A stretch of DNA of 37,962 bases, taken from Sodalis sp. dw_96 (lineage in GTDB: Bacteria > Pseudomonadota > Gammaproteobacteria > Enterobacterales > Enterobacteriaceae). A program made the translations under genes and the position numbers. The stretch lies in assembly GCF_018449575.1 (NCBI RefSeq), contig NZ_JAAVUT010000031.1:1-37962 (forward strand), written 5' to 3'. The notes beneath the pieces were generated by a model, which saw only the letters and a list, made by a program, of their open reading frames with translations, was not told the origin of the DNA and did no database searches. Below are positions 27,970 to 37,929 of this stretch, one piece after another. Each line of letters begins with the position of its first letter. Positions within the stretch are counted from its first letter, which is position 1.

Positions 27970-28430
27970 ATCTGCTGTTGGCGTTACTGGAGGATATGGT
28001 GTTGGCCGCCGTGCCGGCCCTGGGTTTCGCCATGGTGTTTAACGTGCCGGTCAAGGCGTTGCGTTATTGCGCCCTGTTGGGCGCCATCGGCCATGGCTCG
28101 CGCATGCTGATGATGCACTACGGCATGAACATTGAGTGGGCCACTCTGTTGGCCTCGATTTTAATCGGGGTGATAGGTATTCACTGGTCCCGCTGGTTAT
28201 TGGCCCATCCCAAGGTATTTACGGTGGCGGCGGTTATTCCGATGTTTCCCGGTATTTCCGCTTACAGCGCCATGGTGGCGGCGGTGCAAATTTCCCATCT
28301 TGGTTACAGCGACGCGCTGATGGCGACGCTGGTGACGCAATTTCTCAAGGCCGGTTTTATTGTCGGCGCCCTGTCCATCGGTTTGTCTTTACCGGGGCTG
28401 TGGCTTTACCGCAAACGTCCGGGTGTTTGA
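27966..28430 (+). CDS. yjjB: Succinate exporter subunit YjjB (ThrE_2 family)
   Basis: 154 residues, close to E. coli YjjB (157). It is a small inner-membrane partner of YjjP, equivalent to the second half of single-chain ThrE exporters. Characteristic stretches are [51 protein letters not shown] and [11 protein letters not shown], with about five hydrophobic helices. ATG 27966 is preferred to the in-frame GTG 27960 because it forms the classic ATGA overlap with the yjjP stop and has AGGGG five bases upstream. E. coli YjjB starts a few residues earlier, so GTG remains possible. No terminator is evident before the folA promoter. Confidence 0.94.
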   Translation: MNLLLALLEDMVLAAVPALGFAMVFNVPVKALRYCALLGAIGHGSRMLMMHYGMNIEWATLLASILIGVIGIHWSRWLLAHPKVFTVAAVIPMFPGISAYSAMVAAVQISHLGYSDALMATLVTQFLKAGFIVGALSIGLSLPGLWLYRKRPGV

Positions 28431-28490
28431 GACGCCTTAGTTGCGGGATAGGCGCTTTCCGAATTTTGTGAACGGAAGGGGGCGGCCCTA

Positions 28491-28519
28491 TCGACGGCAG
28501 ATTGGAGTTTCCGTATAGT
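28491..28519 (+). promoter_or_regulatory. Candidate sigma-70 promoter of folA
   Basis: TCGACG (28491-28496, 4/6), 17-bp spacer, TATAGT (28514-28519, 5/6). Predicted start near 28526, 25 bases before the folA ATG. Confidence 0.5.
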
Positions 28520-28550
28520 GGCAGCAATTTTATAGCCGGTAAGAGTTTAT

Positions 28551-29033
28551 ATGATTATCAGTCTGATTGCCGCCCTGGCGGTAGATCGCGTGATTGGCCT
28601 GGAAAACGCCATGCCCTGGCATCTGCCCGCCGACCTGGCATGGTTTAAACGCAATACCCTGAATAAGCCGGTTGTTATGGGCCGCAAGACCTATGAATCC
28701 CTTGGGCAGCCCTTGCCGGGTCGACGGAATATCGTGCTCAGCCGTCATCCCGCTGATGACGATCGGGTCACCTGGGTCGCCTCGGCGTCTGACGCCCTGA
28801 TTGCCTCAGGCGAGGCGGAAGAGGTCATGGTCATCGGCGGCGGCAAGATTTATCAGCAATTCCTGCCGCGGGCGCAACGACTCTACCTGACCCATATCGA
28901 CGCGGAAATTGACGGTGACACCTACTTCCCCGATTACGAACCGGATCAATGGCAATCCACCTTCAGTGAATTCCATGATGCCGACGACAAAAACAGCCAT
29001 AGCTTCTGTTTTGAAATTCTGGAACGGCGCTAG
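28551..29033 (+). CDS. folA: Dihydrofolate reductase
   Basis: 160 residues (159 in E. coli, one extra Ile at the start). It reduces dihydrofolate to tetrahydrofolate with NADPH and is the trimethoprim target. Active-site features are intact: the Met20-loop block [18 protein letters not shown] with catalytic Asp28 (E. coli Asp27), [27 protein letters not shown] for NADPH, and the C-terminal [11 protein letters not shown]. None of the commonly cited trimethoprim-resistance changes is recognised by eye. TAAGAG lies about five bases upstream of the ATG. In E. coli folA lies next to apaH; here an extra gene (29198-29827) is inserted between them. Confidence 0.98.
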   Translation: MIISLIAALAVDRVIGLENAMPWHLPADLAWFKRNTLNKPVVMGRKTYESLGQPLPGRRNIVLSRHPADDDRVTWVASASDALIASGEAEEVMVIGGGKIYQQFLPRAQRLYLTHIDAEIDGDTYFPDYEPDQWQSTFSEFHDADDKNSHSFCFEILERR

Positions 29034-29045
29034 CTTTTCTTGAAC

Positions 29046-29071
29046 GGCCGGCTGAATCCCCGTTGCCGGCC
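29046..29071 (+). repeat. GC-rich hairpin after folA
   Basis: GGCCGGC (29046-29052) and GCCGGCC (29065-29071), a perfect 7-bp stem with a 12-base loop, 12 bp after the folA stop. No U-run follows, so it is probably an mRNA 3'-end stabiliser or weak terminator. Confidence 0.4.
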
Positions 29072-29197
29072 TGGTATCAACCCCGCGATCAATCAATTTA
29101 TTACAGCGGCGAGGTCTTTGATTAAGCCCATCCAGCCTGTGATGGGAAACGAAGGCTTCCGCGGGAATGATTTCAAAAGCGCATAAATTTCAGTGGA

Positions 29198-29827
29198 TTA
29201 ATCAGCGTCGGCAGCGGCGAAATTCCATGTCGTTTGCAAATTCTTCAGGATTTCCGTTATTTCCTCTTTAAAGCGTTTTTTCATTTCTTCGCTGTTAAAG
29301 AGTTCGCCGTGCTGTTGCCGATTAAGATTACCGTAGCTTTTGAGGGGTAGATCGCACACCTCTTTTTGTAAGGTCGCCATCGCTAATGCTTTATTTAGTT
29401 CATCGCCATTTTTGGACGCAGAGCAGTGATCGAGATCGGTAATTAATGTTCTTAAAAAATTGTGTTTTTCAGCACCCTCCGTCCTTTCATTAATAAGGTA
29501 TTCGATATTATCGTAAGTGATATCAAAGGTAGCATCTTCCAAGCAGCGTAGTAGCGGAGCAAGGGTCGGCAAACGCCCACAAACTCTAACCGCCAACGCA
29601 GTCATCTGATCTTTAATGGATTTCGTCAGGGCGGCCATTTCTTCGGCGTTCTTTAAAGGCGGTTGGACGACAGCCGGGGGAGAAGATTGGCTATGACCGC
29701 TTAGGAAGGGCGATGACGCGTTAGAGCCCCTTTTAAAAAATTTGGCTATAGAGGTAAAGATTACCGGGAGGGTTTTGCCATGGGCAACATTTCTGACAAA
29801 TGTTTCGTTTGAAACATACATATGCAT
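29198..29827 (-). CDS. Unknown protein, 209 residues, inserted between folA and apaH
   Basis: I recognise no family. The first 60 residues are flexible and Ser/Pro-rich (HSQSSPPAVVQPP at 45-57); the rest is mostly predicted helical and charged, with KRFKEEITEILKNL near the end. There is no signal peptide and no membrane segment. Such a Ser-rich disordered N-terminus before a helical domain is seen in many type III effectors, but it is also common elsewhere. AAGGA lies seven bases before ATG 29827, so the start is well supported; ATG 29821 is an alternative. Three 60-base lines within the gene gave 33, 43 and 47 % GC, lower than the folA line counted (52 %), which suggests recent acquisition. 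It stands alone on the minus strand in a place that is empty in E. coli. Confidence 0.65.
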   Translation of the reverse strand: MHMYVSNETFVRNVAHGKTLPVIFTSIAKFFKRGSNASSPFLSGHSQSSPPAVVQPPLKNAEEMAALTKSIKDQMTALAVRVCGRLPTLAPLLRCLEDATFDITYDNIEYLINERTEGAEKHNFLRTLITDLDHCSASKNGDELNKALAMATLQKEVCDLPLKSYGNLNRQQHGELFNSEEMKKRFKEEITEILKNLQTTWNFAAADAD

Positions 29828-30143
29828 GTTTGAGTCCTTTCTGAAAATGATAATAAACGGGATGGTGAAAGCGGAAAAAAAATGTGCCCGTTGCGCCCGC
29901 CGAACGCTCAGGCTGGTTTAATTCAATACGATGCCACAATCGGCAGTACGTTATGTCTGGCCTGCGCAGGCAAAAGCACTACGGCCCCAAGGAGACCGTA
30001 TTGGCTAACTTTTGATTTTTAAGCGTTTACGGCCATGTTCTCGCCAATAAACCTGGCTGCATGATACGTGGATTGATGGGGGGTACTATTAAATAAAATA
30101 AAAGCTTATAAAAAAATGAGCATAATTCGCCTGCCCGCTAAAA
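29828..30143. other. Intergenic region between the unknown gene and apaH
   Basis: No gene seen. It contains the palindrome GCCTGCGCAGGC (29960-29971) with no adjacent T-run, and an AT-rich tract near 30085-30118. No intrinsic terminator for the apaH operon could be defined; the last minus-strand gene ends at 30144. The tract just upstream of 29827 on the minus strand presumably carries the unknown gene's promoter (a TATTAT lies near 29850), but no good -35 box was found. Confidence 0.45.
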
Positions 30144-30992
30144 TCATTCCTGATCCATTGCTTCGATGCCGCTTTCCCCCTGGCGGTTGGACGGCTGCCG
30201 AAAATACTGTTTATCTTCCCAGCGCAGCATGGTTAAGTCTCCGCCCCAGCAGCAGCCGGTATCCAAAGCATAAATACCCTCCGGCGTGCCTTTTCCTTCC
30301 AGCGAGGCCCAATGGCCGAATACAATGCTGTACTCTTGCGCTATCGGTCCAGGTAATAGAAACCAGGGGCGCAGGGGAGCGGGGGCGCGATCCGGCGTGT
30401 CCTTGCATATCATGTCCAACTGACCGTTGGGGAAGCAAAAACGCATGCGGGTAAAGGCATTGGTACTGAATCGCAGCCGCGACAAGCCGGTAAGCTCAGG
30501 GGACCAATTGTTCGGCATATCGCCGTACATGGCATCAAGAAACAGGGGATAGCTGTCGCTGGACAGCACCGCTTCCACTTCGCGGGCGCAGACGCGGGCG
30601 GTGGCTAAATCCCATTGCGGCGTAATGCCGGCGTGGGCCATCACCAATTTTTTTTCCTCGTCCACCTGCAGCACCGGCTGGCGGCGCAGCCAGTTAATCA
30701 GCACATCGGCATCCGGCGCCTCCAGCAGCGGCGTGATGCGGTCCTTGGGTTTGTTGCGGCTGATGCCGGCGTATACCGCCAGCAAATGTAAATCATGATT
30801 GCCCAGCACCAGCCGCACACAATCCCCTAGATCCCTGACGTAACGCATGACTTCCAGGGAAGCCGGGCCTCGGGCCACCAGATCCCCGGTCAGCCATAGC
30901 TGGTCCCGGGCCGGATTAAAATCCACCTGGGACAAAAGTAGTTTCAGCTCCTCGAAGCAGCCGTGTATATCACCAATTAAATAAGTCGACAT
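30144..30992 (-). CDS. apaH: Bis(5'-nucleosyl)-tetraphosphatase, symmetrical
   Basis: 282 residues (280 in E. coli). It cleaves Ap4A symmetrically to two ADP, and in E. coli also removes Np4 caps from RNA. It is a metallophosphatase: GDIHGC at residues 7-12, GDLVARGP near 36 and GNHD near 64 supply metal ligands and catalytic His; a conserved HAG follows near 120. It is the last gene of the lptD-surA-pdxA-rsmA-apaG-apaH cluster on the minus strand. The start lies three bases after the apaG stop, so translation is probably coupled. It faces the unknown gene downstream rather than folA. Confidence 0.98.
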   Translation of the reverse strand: MSTYLIGDIHGCFEELKLLLSQVDFNPARDQLWLTGDLVARGPASLEVMRYVRDLGDCVRLVLGNHDLHLLAVYAGISRNKPKDRITPLLEAPDADVLINWLRRQPVLQVDEEKKLVMAHAGITPQWDLATARVCAREVEAVLSSDSYPLFLDAMYGDMPNNWSPELTGLSRLRFSTNAFTRMRFCFPNGQLDMICKDTPDRAPAPLRPWFLLPGPIAQEYSIVFGHWASLEGKGTPEGIYALDTGCCWGGDLTMLRWEDKQYFRQPSNRQGESGIEAMDQE

Positions 30993-30995
30993 AGG

Positions 30996-31373
30996 TTAGT
31001 GTATCAGTGATGGAATCGCTAATCGGAAGACGGGAATGGCAATACGAAAGGACTGCCCCTGATGATCCAGCATTTCATAATGTCCTTCCATGGTGCCGAG
31101 AGGCGTTTCGAGGATGGCCCCGCTGGTATATTGAAACTCGTTGCCCGGCAGGATAAGAGGTTGTTCCCCCACAACCCCTTCTCCCTGCACTTCGGTTTCT
31201 TTACCGTTGGAATTGGTGATGAGCCAGTAACGGCCCACCAGCTGTACATTGTGTCGTCCGAGGTTACGCACGGTAATTGTGTAGGCGAAGACATAACGCT
31301 CCTCTTCAGGGATGGATTGTGTCTCTACGTACATGCTCTGAACCTGAACGCAAACGCGCGGCGAATTAATCAT
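30996..31373 (-). CDS. apaG: ApaG protein
   Basis: 125 residues, the E. coli length. It is a single ApaG domain with a fibronectin-III/immunoglobulin-like fold of beta strands. Typical motifs: [48 protein letters not shown] and [11 protein letters not shown]. The biochemical role is not settled; the E. coli protein is linked to Co2+ resistance and Mg2+ efflux phenotypes. It lies between rsmA (15 bp upstream) and apaH (3 bp downstream), and co-expression is expected. Confidence 0.97.
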   Translation of the reverse strand: MINSPRVCVQVQSMYVETQSIPEEERYVFAYTITVRNLGRHNVQLVGRYWLITNSNGKETEVQGEGVVGEQPLILPGNEFQYTSGAILETPLGTMEGHYEMLDHQGQSFRIAIPVFRLAIPSLIH

Positions 31374-31388
31374 ACAGCCTGACTCCTA

Positions 31389-32207
31389 TCATTCTTGTTG
31401 CGATGGGTGCTCCGCCAGCCAGTTCGCCAGTTGGCAATATTGCGCCACGGTAATATTCTCGGCGCGCATGATCGGATCAACCCCCAACGCCTTCAACTGT
31501 TCCTGGGTGAACAGAAGCCCCAGACTGTTGCGGACGGTTTTCCTGCGCTGGTTAAATGCCTGGCTGGTTATCCGGGCCAATACCTGCAAATCGCTGACCG
31601 GATAGGGCAACTCCCTGTAAGGCACCAGACGCACCACGGCGGAATCCACTTTCGGCGCCGGTCTGAAGGAGGTGGGCGGCACCTCCAATACCGGAATGAT
31701 CTGGCAGTAGTATTGCGCCATGACGCTCAAACGGCCGTAAGCCTTGCTGTCCGGTCCGGCCACCAGGCGGTTCACCACTTCTTTTTGCAACATGAAATGC
31801 ATGTCGCGGATTGCCTGAGTATAGCTGAAAAGATGGAACATCAGCGGCGTGGAAATATTGTAAGGCAGGTTGCCGAACACCCGCAACGGCTGTCCCAACT
31901 GCTGCGCCATGGCGGCGAAATCCACGGTCATGGCGTCTTGTTGCAGGATGGTCAGCTTGTCCTTCATAAAGGGGTGCGTTGCCAGCCTGGCGGCTAAATC
32001 GCGGTCCAGTTCAATGACGGTCATATGAGTCAGCCGCTCCGCCACCGGCTCGGTCAATGCGCCGAGACCGGGGCCGATTTCCACCAGCGCCTGTTCCGGC
32101 AGGGGATGGATAGCGGAGACGATGGAATCGATGATATTCCCGTCGTGCAGAAAATTTTGCCCAAAGCGTTTACGGGCGAGATGACCTTGATGAAGACGTT
32201 TATCCAT
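31389..32207 (-). CDS. rsmA: 16S rRNA dimethyladenosine transferase RsmA (KsgA)
   Basis: 272 residues (273 in E. coli). It dimethylates A1518 and A1519 in helix 45 of 16S rRNA with S-adenosylmethionine, as a late check in 30S assembly; loss gives kasugamycin resistance. The SAM-binding motif [13 protein letters not shown] is near residues 42-54, the ribose-binding [10 protein letters not shown] near 66 and the catalytic NLPYNIST near 113. The start [20 protein letters not shown] matches the family. It overlaps the pdxA stop by eight bases, indicating coupled translation, and its own ribosome-binding site is weak. Confidence 0.98.
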   Translation of the reverse strand: MDKRLHQGHLARKRFGQNFLHDGNIIDSIVSAIHPLPEQALVEIGPGLGALTEPVAERLTHMTVIELDRDLAARLATHPFMKDKLTILQQDAMTVDFAAMAQQLGQPLRVFGNLPYNISTPLMFHLFSYTQAIRDMHFMLQKEVVNRLVAGPDSKAYGRLSVMAQYYCQIIPVLEVPPTSFRPAPKVDSAVVRLVPYRELPYPVSDLQVLARITSQAFNQRRKTVRNSLGLLFTQEQLKALGVDPIMRAENITVAQYCQLANWLAEHPSQQE

Positions 32208-33192
32208 TACGATTATTTATCATTTCTATGGCGAGATTAAGCGCCGTCTTGATGCTGCCGGCCTCCGCCTGCCCGCTTCCGGCCAGTTCCAGGGCGGTGC
32301 CGTGATCTACGGAGGTACGAATAAAAGGTAATCCCAGCGTGATATTGACCGCGCGGCCAAAACCCTGATATTTCAGTACCGGTAAACCCTGGTCGTGATA
32401 CATCGCCAGCACCGCGTCGGCATGCCGGAGGTATTTGGGCTGGAAAAGGGTATCTGCGGCCAGCGGTCCCACCAAATCGAACCCTTCGGCTCGTAATGCA
32501 TCCAATGCCGGGATCAGGGTGTCTATCTCTTCCCGGCCCATATGGCCTCCTTCCCCGGCATGGGGATTGAGGCCGCAGACATAAATCCGCGGACGGGGGA
32601 TACCGAACCGGAGACGTAAATCATGGTGGAGGATGGTAATGACTTCCCGCAGTGATTGACGTGTAATCGCGCCGGAAACCGCCGACAGAGGCAAATGCGT
32701 GGTGGCCAGCGCAACCCGCAGCGATTCGGTGGCCAGCATCATCACCACGCGTTCGCAGCCGCTGCGATCGGCGAAGAATTCGGTATGGCCGGTAAAGGGG
32801 AGGCCGCCGTCGTTGATAATGCCTTTATGTACCGGGCCGGTGAGCAATGCCGCGAATTCGCCGCTCAAGCAGCCGTCGCAGGCCCGTGCCAGGGTTTCCA
32901 CCACATACGCGCTATTGGCCACGTCCAGTTGACCGGCCTTCACCGGGGCAGGTGCGTCCACCGCCAGCACAGTAAGGGTGCCGGCCGGTTGCGGAGCCGC
33001 CGGCAGCTCCGGCCGATAAGGATTCAACCGCAAAGGCAAACCGAGCTGCCGCGCCCGGGCCGTCAGAACCGCCGGATCGGCGCATACCACCAGCTCTACC
33101 GGCCAGTCCTGCCGTGCCAACATGGCCATCAGATCCGGACCGATACCGGCGGGTTCGCCGGGGGTAATTACCAGCCGTGGATTACTGGCCAT
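32200..33192 (-). CDS. pdxA: 4-hydroxythreonine-4-phosphate dehydrogenase
   Basis: 330 residues (329 in E. coli). PdxA oxidises 4-phosphohydroxy-L-threonine with NAD+ in DXP-dependent vitamin B6 synthesis. The metal-binding histidines sit in [19 protein letters not shown] and [13 protein letters not shown]; the N-terminus reads [16 protein letters not shown]. The frame stays open 49 codons upstream inside surA. ATG 33192 gives the family N-terminus; ATG 33201 (three residues more) is a fair alternative, and neither has a strong ribosome-binding site. It overlaps the surA end by 11 bp and the rsmA start by 8 bp, so translation is likely coupled to surA. Confidence 0.95.
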   Translation of the reverse strand: MASNPRLVITPGEPAGIGPDLMAMLARQDWPVELVVCADPAVLTARARQLGLPLRLNPYRPELPAAPQPAGTLTVLAVDAPAPVKAGQLDVANSAYVVETLARACDGCLSGEFAALLTGPVHKGIINDGGLPFTGHTEFFADRSGCERVVMMLATESLRVALATTHLPLSAVSGAITRQSLREVITILHHDLRLRFGIPRPRIYVCGLNPHAGEGGHMGREEIDTLIPALDALRAEGFDLVGPLAADTLFQPKYLRHADAVLAMYHDQGLPVLKYQGFGRAVNITLGLPFIRTSVDHGTALELAGSGQAEAGSIKTALNLAIEMINNRNG

Positions 33193-34495
33193 TGTCGCCA
33201 TTGTTACTGCTGTCATCCAGGATTTTGACATAAGCGGCGGCGCGCTGTTCCTGCATCCAGGTTTGCGCCTCTTCGGCGAATTTACGGTTGAACAGCAGGC
33301 GGTAGGCCTGATCTTTCTTGGCGGCGTCGGTACGGTCAACCTGGCGCGTATCCAGCAATTGAATCAAATGCCAGCCGAAAGAGGAGCGGACCGGCGAGCT
33401 GATCTGACCCTTTTTCAGGGAGGTCAGAGCGTCACGGAAAGAGGGGTCAAAGGAGTCCGGAGAAGACCAGCCCAAATCGCCGCCCTGGTTGGCGGAGCCG
33501 GGATCCTGGGAAATCTGTTTTGCCGCGGTGGCAAAATCCATCTTGCCGCTTTTAATCTGCGCCAATACATCGTTGAGCTTGTCTTGCGCCTGCTGATCGG
33601 TCATCACCACCGACGGACGCAACAGGATATGCCGGACATGGACTTCGGTGACGGAGACTTTCTGATCGCCGCCGCGAATATCGTTGACCCGCAGTATGTG
33701 GAAACCGACCCCGGAACGGATCGGACCGACTATTGCCCCCTTGGGCGCTGTTTGCAACTGCTCAGCAAAGATGGTCGGCAATTCTTCTAGTTTGCCCCAA
33801 CCCATTTGACCGCCTTTCAGCGCCTGGGGATCGGAGGAGTAACTGATGGCCATTTTACCGAAATCCGCGCCTTTTTTGAGCTGCTGCACCAGTGAATTCG
33901 CCAAGGCTTCCGCCTTATCCACCTGTGCCTGCGACGGGTTCTCCGGCAGCGGGATCAGGATATGGCTTAAATTGTAGTCGGCGCCGTTACCGGTTTGCGC
34001 GGCGATTTGCTGCGCCAGGGAATCCACTTCCTGCGGCAGGATGGTCACACGGCGGCGCACCTCGCTGTTACGCACTTCGGCAATTAACATCTCTTTGCGG
34101 ATTTGTTTACGATAAGTATCGTAGCTGATGCCCTGATCCGCCAGACGGCTGCGCATCTGATCCAGCGTCATGTGGTTTTGATCGGCAATGTGGACGATGG
34201 ATTGCGTCAGCTGATCTTCCGTGACGGTGATATTGGCCCGTTGCGCCAGCGCCAAAATGATATTGTCCATAATCAGGCGATCAATAATCTGCCGGCGCAG
34301 GGTGGCATCGTCGGGAATCTGTTGATGCGCGTCCGCGGCGTTGCGCTTGACGGAGTCCAGCAATGTATCCACGTCACTTTCGAGAACGACGCTGTTATCC
34401 ACCACGGCCGCCACTTTATCCACCACTTGCGGCGCCGCAAACGCGCTGCCGGCACAGATGGCCATGCCGAGAATAAGCGTTCTCCAGTTTTTCAT
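33182..34495 (-). CDS. surA: Periplasmic chaperone and peptidyl-prolyl isomerase SurA
   Basis: 437 residues (428 in E. coli). SurA escorts unfolded outer-membrane proteins across the periplasm to the BAM complex. The signal peptide [20 protein letters not shown] is followed by [13 protein letters not shown], the mature N-terminus. A helical N-domain (to about 170) comes next, then two parvulin domains ([10 protein letters not shown] near 177 and VRHILLRPS near 290), the second ending with [12 protein letters not shown], and a C-terminal helix. LptD is its best-known client and is encoded just upstream (66 bp). pdxA follows with an overlap. All domains are complete. Confidence 0.98.
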   Translation of the reverse strand: MKNWRTLILGMAICAGSAFAAPQVVDKVAAVVDNSVVLESDVDTLLDSVKRNAADAHQQIPDDATLRRQIIDRLIMDNIILALAQRANITVTEDQLTQSIVHIADQNHMTLDQMRSRLADQGISYDTYRKQIRKEMLIAEVRNSEVRRRVTILPQEVDSLAQQIAAQTGNGADYNLSHILIPLPENPSQAQVDKAEALANSLVQQLKKGADFGKMAISYSSDPQALKGGQMGWGKLEELPTIFAEQLQTAPKGAIVGPIRSGVGFHILRVNDIRGGDQKVSVTEVHVRHILLRPSVVMTDQQAQDKLNDVLAQIKSGKMDFATAAKQISQDPGSANQGGDLGWSSPDSFDPSFRDALTSLKKGQISSPVRSSFGWHLIQLLDTRQVDRTDAAKKDQAYRLLFNRKFAEEAQTWMQEQRAAAYVKILDDSSNNGDNGQ

Positions 34496-34561
34496 ACCTT
34501 TTCCATTTCTATCAGCCGCATTCGCGGATTCATGTTCAATGTTTGCTCGTGTGACACGGCA

Positions 34562-36904
34562 TCAAAACGCCCGTTGATAAGGAATGATGCCGGAGGCCAG
34601 CATCTTTTTCGTACCCAGGCCGTAATCGCCGGTCAAACCGCGCAGTTCTACGCTTAACGACACGCCGTCGTCATATACGCTGGTGCTATTGGTACTGTTC
34701 CAACTGGTAATCTTTCGATCGTAGCCGACATTCACCGCCCAGCAGCAGGTATTGTACTGCAACCCCACAAACTGTTCCGCGGGCTGGCTTGCCTTGGTAT
34801 CGTAATAATACGCGGCCACCAGCGACCAGCGATCCGCAATCGGCCAGCTGCCGATGGTGCCGATCTGTGAAATGCCTTGCTGGTAACCCGGACTGGTGAT
34901 ATCAGGCAGCATCGCCTGAATATATTCGGGACTGGCATAACGGTAGTTCAATTGGATCATCCGGTTATCGTCCCGGCGATACTCCAGGACCGCATCCCCG
35001 AGGGCGACGCTGGCCAGGCGCGTATCATACTGCAAACCGCCGCGCACCGCCCATTGATCGCTGATTTTAAAATAGCTGTCGCCGGCCCAGACCACGCTGC
35101 CGGTATCGGCGTCGCTGTCCAGGCTGCTGTTCATATCGCCGGTGCGCGGTTTGGTGAAGTAGTAGATTTGACCCAATGAAGCATTAAAACGTTCAACCAA
35201 TGCGTCATCATAAATACGGGTGGTGACGCCGGCCGCCACCTGGTTGGCCGACGCGATGCGATCCAGGCCACTGTAGCTGCGATCGCGGAACAGACCGGTA
35301 TAGTCGGTTTGCAGCAGCGTGGAGTCGTAAGAATTGATGGCGCTCTGGTTACGGTAGGGAACATACAGGTACTGCATCCGCGGTTCCAGCGTCTGGGTAT
35401 AATCCTGCGACCAGTCCATATTCCGTTCGAACACCATTTTACCGTCGGTCTTGAACTGCGGCAGGACCCGGTTCACCGTGTCTTTGAGCTGGTTATTGCT
35501 CGGGTTGGCATTATTGTCTTCAATGTTTTCCTGCTGCCAGTGGGTCGCCATCACTTTGGCTTCGGTATTCAGGCTGCCCCAGCGGTTGGAGAGCGGCAAA
35601 TCAATGGTGGGCTCGATATGCAGCCGCGTGGCATTGGGATTGTCGCCGCTGGCGCTGGTGAAATTGACGGCCTGGCCGTAGATTTTGGTATCGAACGGGC
35701 CGACGTCATTCTGGTAATAGGTGACGTCAAGCTGCGGCGCGGCGCGATAGGAGCTGCTGTTGCCGTAATCGGAAAACAGCTGGAACTGTTTGCTGGCCAG
35801 CGTCACTTCCCAGTTGGGATCCGCATAGCCGACGCTGAATATCTGGGTGGCGTAGCCGTCGGTGGTGGAACCGTACTTCGAGGTCAGGTCCTGGAAGTAA
35901 TAAGGATCGCTGACCCGGGTATAATTGACGTTGAAACGCCAGACGTTATCCATCACCCCATTGTGCTGCCAGTACAACAGCCAGCGGTCGGCGCTGCTGT
36001 CGCCGGGGTGCTCGCTGGCGTATTCGGAATCGTTGGGCAAATAGTCGAATTCCACCAGGCCGGCGCCGGGGGTGGTGAGGTAGCGGAATTCATTCTGCAA
36101 CTGCAGTCCGCGCTTGCTCATGTAATTCGGCGTAAGGGTGTCGTCGTAGTTGGGCGCCAGGTTGAAGTAATAGGGCGCGGAAAATTCAAAACCGTTCTTG
36201 CTGCCGTATTTGGCGTTGGGCAACAGAAAACCGGAACGCCGTTTATCCCCTGTGGGAAATTGCATATAAGGGCTGTAAAAAACCGGTACCCCGCCGATGC
36301 GAAAGCGGGCGTTGTAAATTTCCGCCACCTGCTCCTCACGGTCATGAATGACCTCGGAGCCCTTGACGCTCCAACTGTCGTTGCCGGGCAGGCAGGAGGT
36401 AAATGTCCCGTTTTCCAATACCGTGTAGCGATTATTGCCGCGCATTTTCATCATGTCGGCATCGCCGCGACCCTGCCGGCCCACCATCTGATAGTCGCCC
36501 TGATAAACGTCGGTATCTTTGGTGTTCAGGTTCGAAAAGGCTTTCGGCCCGTTCAATTTGATTTGATTATCATTAAAATGGACGTCGCCGGTGGCGGTCA
36601 CGGTACGCACCGGGGCGGCCTGGCCGGTCTGTTTTTGATCCAGTTCGGCCTGCTTGGCGTTCAGGGTGCTGTTGCCCTGCTGAATATCCACATTGCCGGT
36701 AAAGGTGGCGTTGGCGGGATAATTTGCCTGGGCATGGTCCGCCTGGATATGAACCGGCAACTGGTTCGGATTACCGGTTACCAGCGGCTTGGTGTATTCA
36801 GGCACGCCAAGCAGACACTGATCGGCGAAATCAGCCAGGGCATGCTGGCTATAAAGCGCCGTCCAGATCAGGCTGGCCAGCAATGTGGGGAAACTTTTCT
36901 TCAT
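34562..36904 (-). CDS. lptD: LPS-assembly protein LptD
   Basis: 780 residues (784 in E. coli). It is an outer-membrane barrel that, with LptE, inserts lipopolysaccharide into the outer leaflet; essential in most relatives. A signal peptide of about 24 residues ends ALA, then the N-terminal beta-jellyroll (OstA) domain ([20 protein letters not shown] region) and the large beta barrel. The four cysteines needed for disulfide maturation are present: Cys30 (ADQCLLGVP), one in GTFTSCLPG, and the adjacent Cys720-Cys721 (NTCCWAV). It is the first gene of the cluster and sits ahead of its folding factor surA. A weak sigma-E-like promoter may precede it. Confidence 0.98.
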   Translation of the reverse strand: MKKSFPTLLASLIWTALYSQHALADFADQCLLGVPEYTKPLVTGNPNQLPVHIQADHAQANYPANATFTGNVDIQQGNSTLNAKQAELDQKQTGQAAPVRTVTATGDVHFNDNQIKLNGPKAFSNLNTKDTDVYQGDYQMVGRQGRGDADMMKMRGNNRYTVLENGTFTSCLPGNDSWSVKGSEVIHDREEQVAEIYNARFRIGGVPVFYSPYMQFPTGDKRRSGFLLPNAKYGSKNGFEFSAPYYFNLAPNYDDTLTPNYMSKRGLQLQNEFRYLTTPGAGLVEFDYLPNDSEYASEHPGDSSADRWLLYWQHNGVMDNVWRFNVNYTRVSDPYYFQDLTSKYGSTTDGYATQIFSVGYADPNWEVTLASKQFQLFSDYGNSSSYRAAPQLDVTYYQNDVGPFDTKIYGQAVNFTSASGDNPNATRLHIEPTIDLPLSNRWGSLNTEAKVMATHWQQENIEDNNANPSNNQLKDTVNRVLPQFKTDGKMVFERNMDWSQDYTQTLEPRMQYLYVPYRNQSAINSYDSTLLQTDYTGLFRDRSYSGLDRIASANQVAAGVTTRIYDDALVERFNASLGQIYYFTKPRTGDMNSSLDSDADTGSVVWAGDSYFKISDQWAVRGGLQYDTRLASVALGDAVLEYRRDDNRMIQLNYRYASPEYIQAMLPDITSPGYQQGISQIGTIGSWPIADRWSLVAAYYYDTKASQPAEQFVGLQYNTCCWAVNVGYDRKITSWNSTNSTSVYDDGVSLSVELRGLTGDYGLGTKKMLASGIIPYQRAF

Positions 36905-36953
36905 ATGCTTTTCGGGTGTTCCGTCATCTTGGGCTTCATGCCGTCAAACGGTC

Positions 36954-36980
36954 AGAGACTAACTCACTCACCGGAGTTGC
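36954..36980 (-). promoter_or_regulatory. Possible sigma-E promoter of lptD
   Basis: On the minus strand, GCAACTC (36980-36974) and GTCTCT (36959-36954) are separated by 14 bp, resembling the sigma-E pattern GGAACTT ... GTCTAA. The match is partial. E. coli lptD-surA is under sigma-E control, and the location, about 50 bp before the start, fits. Confidence 0.3.
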
Positions 36981-37016
36981 GCTAGTGTTAAATCCCGCCG
37001 TTTATCCGTGCACCGT

Positions 37017-37045
37017 TAGGCACAGCGATAAATGACAGGTATGAT
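37017..37045 (+). promoter_or_regulatory. Candidate sigma-70 promoter of djlA
   Basis: TAGGCA (37017-37022, 4/6), 17-bp spacer, TATGAT (37040-37045, 5/6). Predicted start near 37052, about 35 bases before the djlA ATG. Confidence 0.5.
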
Positions 37046-37086
37046 AAAGCAATTTTGAACCGACGGCATGGTGAATTGAGGAGTAT

Positions 37087-37914
37087 ATGCGGTATTGGGG
37101 TAAGCTGTTGGGCGTAATAGTAGGTTTTCTGTCCGGTGCCGGCTTTTGGGGTGTGGTATTGGGCTTTTTGATCGGACATATGGTGGACCGGGCCCGGATG
37201 GCCAGAGCCGCCGGTCCCGGCTTCTTTGCCGATCAGCAAACCAGGCAGAATGTCTTCTTCCGTACTACGTTTCAGGTCATGGGGCATTTAACCAAGTCCA
37301 AGGGGCGGGTGACCGAAGCGGATATACAAAATGCCAATGCGTTAATGGAACGTTTGCGTCTGGATGAACCGTCCCGGGTCGCCGCGCAGCAGGCCTTTCG
37401 TGAAGGTAAAGAGAGCCAGTTCCCGTTGCGGGAATCGTTGCGCGAGTTCCGGCGGGTGTGTTTCGGCCGGTTCGATTTGGTGAGGATGTTTCTTGAAATC
37501 CAGATTCAGGCGGCGTTCGCCGATGGTTCGCTGCATCCCAACGAGCGGCTGGTGTTGTATGTCATTGCCGAGGAATTGGGTATTTCCCGCATGCAGTTCG
37601 ATCAGTTTCTCAGCATGATGGAAGGCGGTCAGCAATTCGGCGGCCAGGGCGGTCACTACTCTCAGGGCGGTTATCAACCGTCCGGAGCCCGTCCCGGTCC
37701 GACCCTCGAGGATGCCTGCAAGGTGCTGGGGGTGCACAGCACCGATGATGCCATTACCATCAAGCGCGCTTACCGCAAGCTGATGAGTGAGCATCATCCG
37801 GATAAGCTGGTGGCCAAGGGCCTGCCGCCGGAAATGATGGAAATGGCCAAGCAGAAAACCCAGGCGATTCAATCGGCGTATGATTTGATCAAGCAGGAAA
37901 AGGGCTTTCGCTGA
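37087..37914 (+). CDS. djlA: Membrane-anchored co-chaperone DjlA
   Basis: 275 residues (271 in E. coli). It is a type III membrane protein with one N-terminal helix (about residues 6-31) that holds a cytoplasmic TerB-like domain (about 55-170) and a C-terminal J domain with HPD at 237-239. It stimulates DnaK ATPase and in E. coli affects Rcs signalling and capsule when overproduced. A Gly/Gln-rich linker ([18 protein letters not shown]) joins the two domains. GAGGAG lies five bases upstream. It is divergent from lptD, as in E. coli. A GGGCCG-CTT-CGGCCC hairpin follows the stop directly. Confidence 0.97.
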   Translation: MRYWGKLLGVIVGFLSGAGFWGVVLGFLIGHMVDRARMARAAGPGFFADQQTRQNVFFRTTFQVMGHLTKSKGRVTEADIQNANALMERLRLDEPSRVAAQQAFREGKESQFPLRESLREFRRVCFGRFDLVRMFLEIQIQAAFADGSLHPNERLVLYVIAEELGISRMQFDQFLSMMEGGQQFGGQGGHYSQGGYQPSGARPGPTLEDACKVLGVHSTDDAITIKRAYRKLMSEHHPDKLVAKGLPPEMMEMAKQKTQAIQSAYDLIKQEKGFR

Positions 37915-37929
37915 GGGCCGCTTCGGCCC
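37915..37929 (+). terminator. Possible terminator after djlA
   Basis: GGGCCG (37915-37920), loop CTT, CGGCCC (37924-37929), immediately after the djlA stop. A 6-bp GC stem, but no U-run in the remaining window, so termination is uncertain. Confidence 0.4.

Noticed and set aside
35309-36985. A 558-codon open frame on the plus strand opposite lptD
   Set aside because: Antisense shadow of lptD. The product is Gly/Val/Ile-rich without domains, and the real lptD carries all expected cysteines and a signal peptide.
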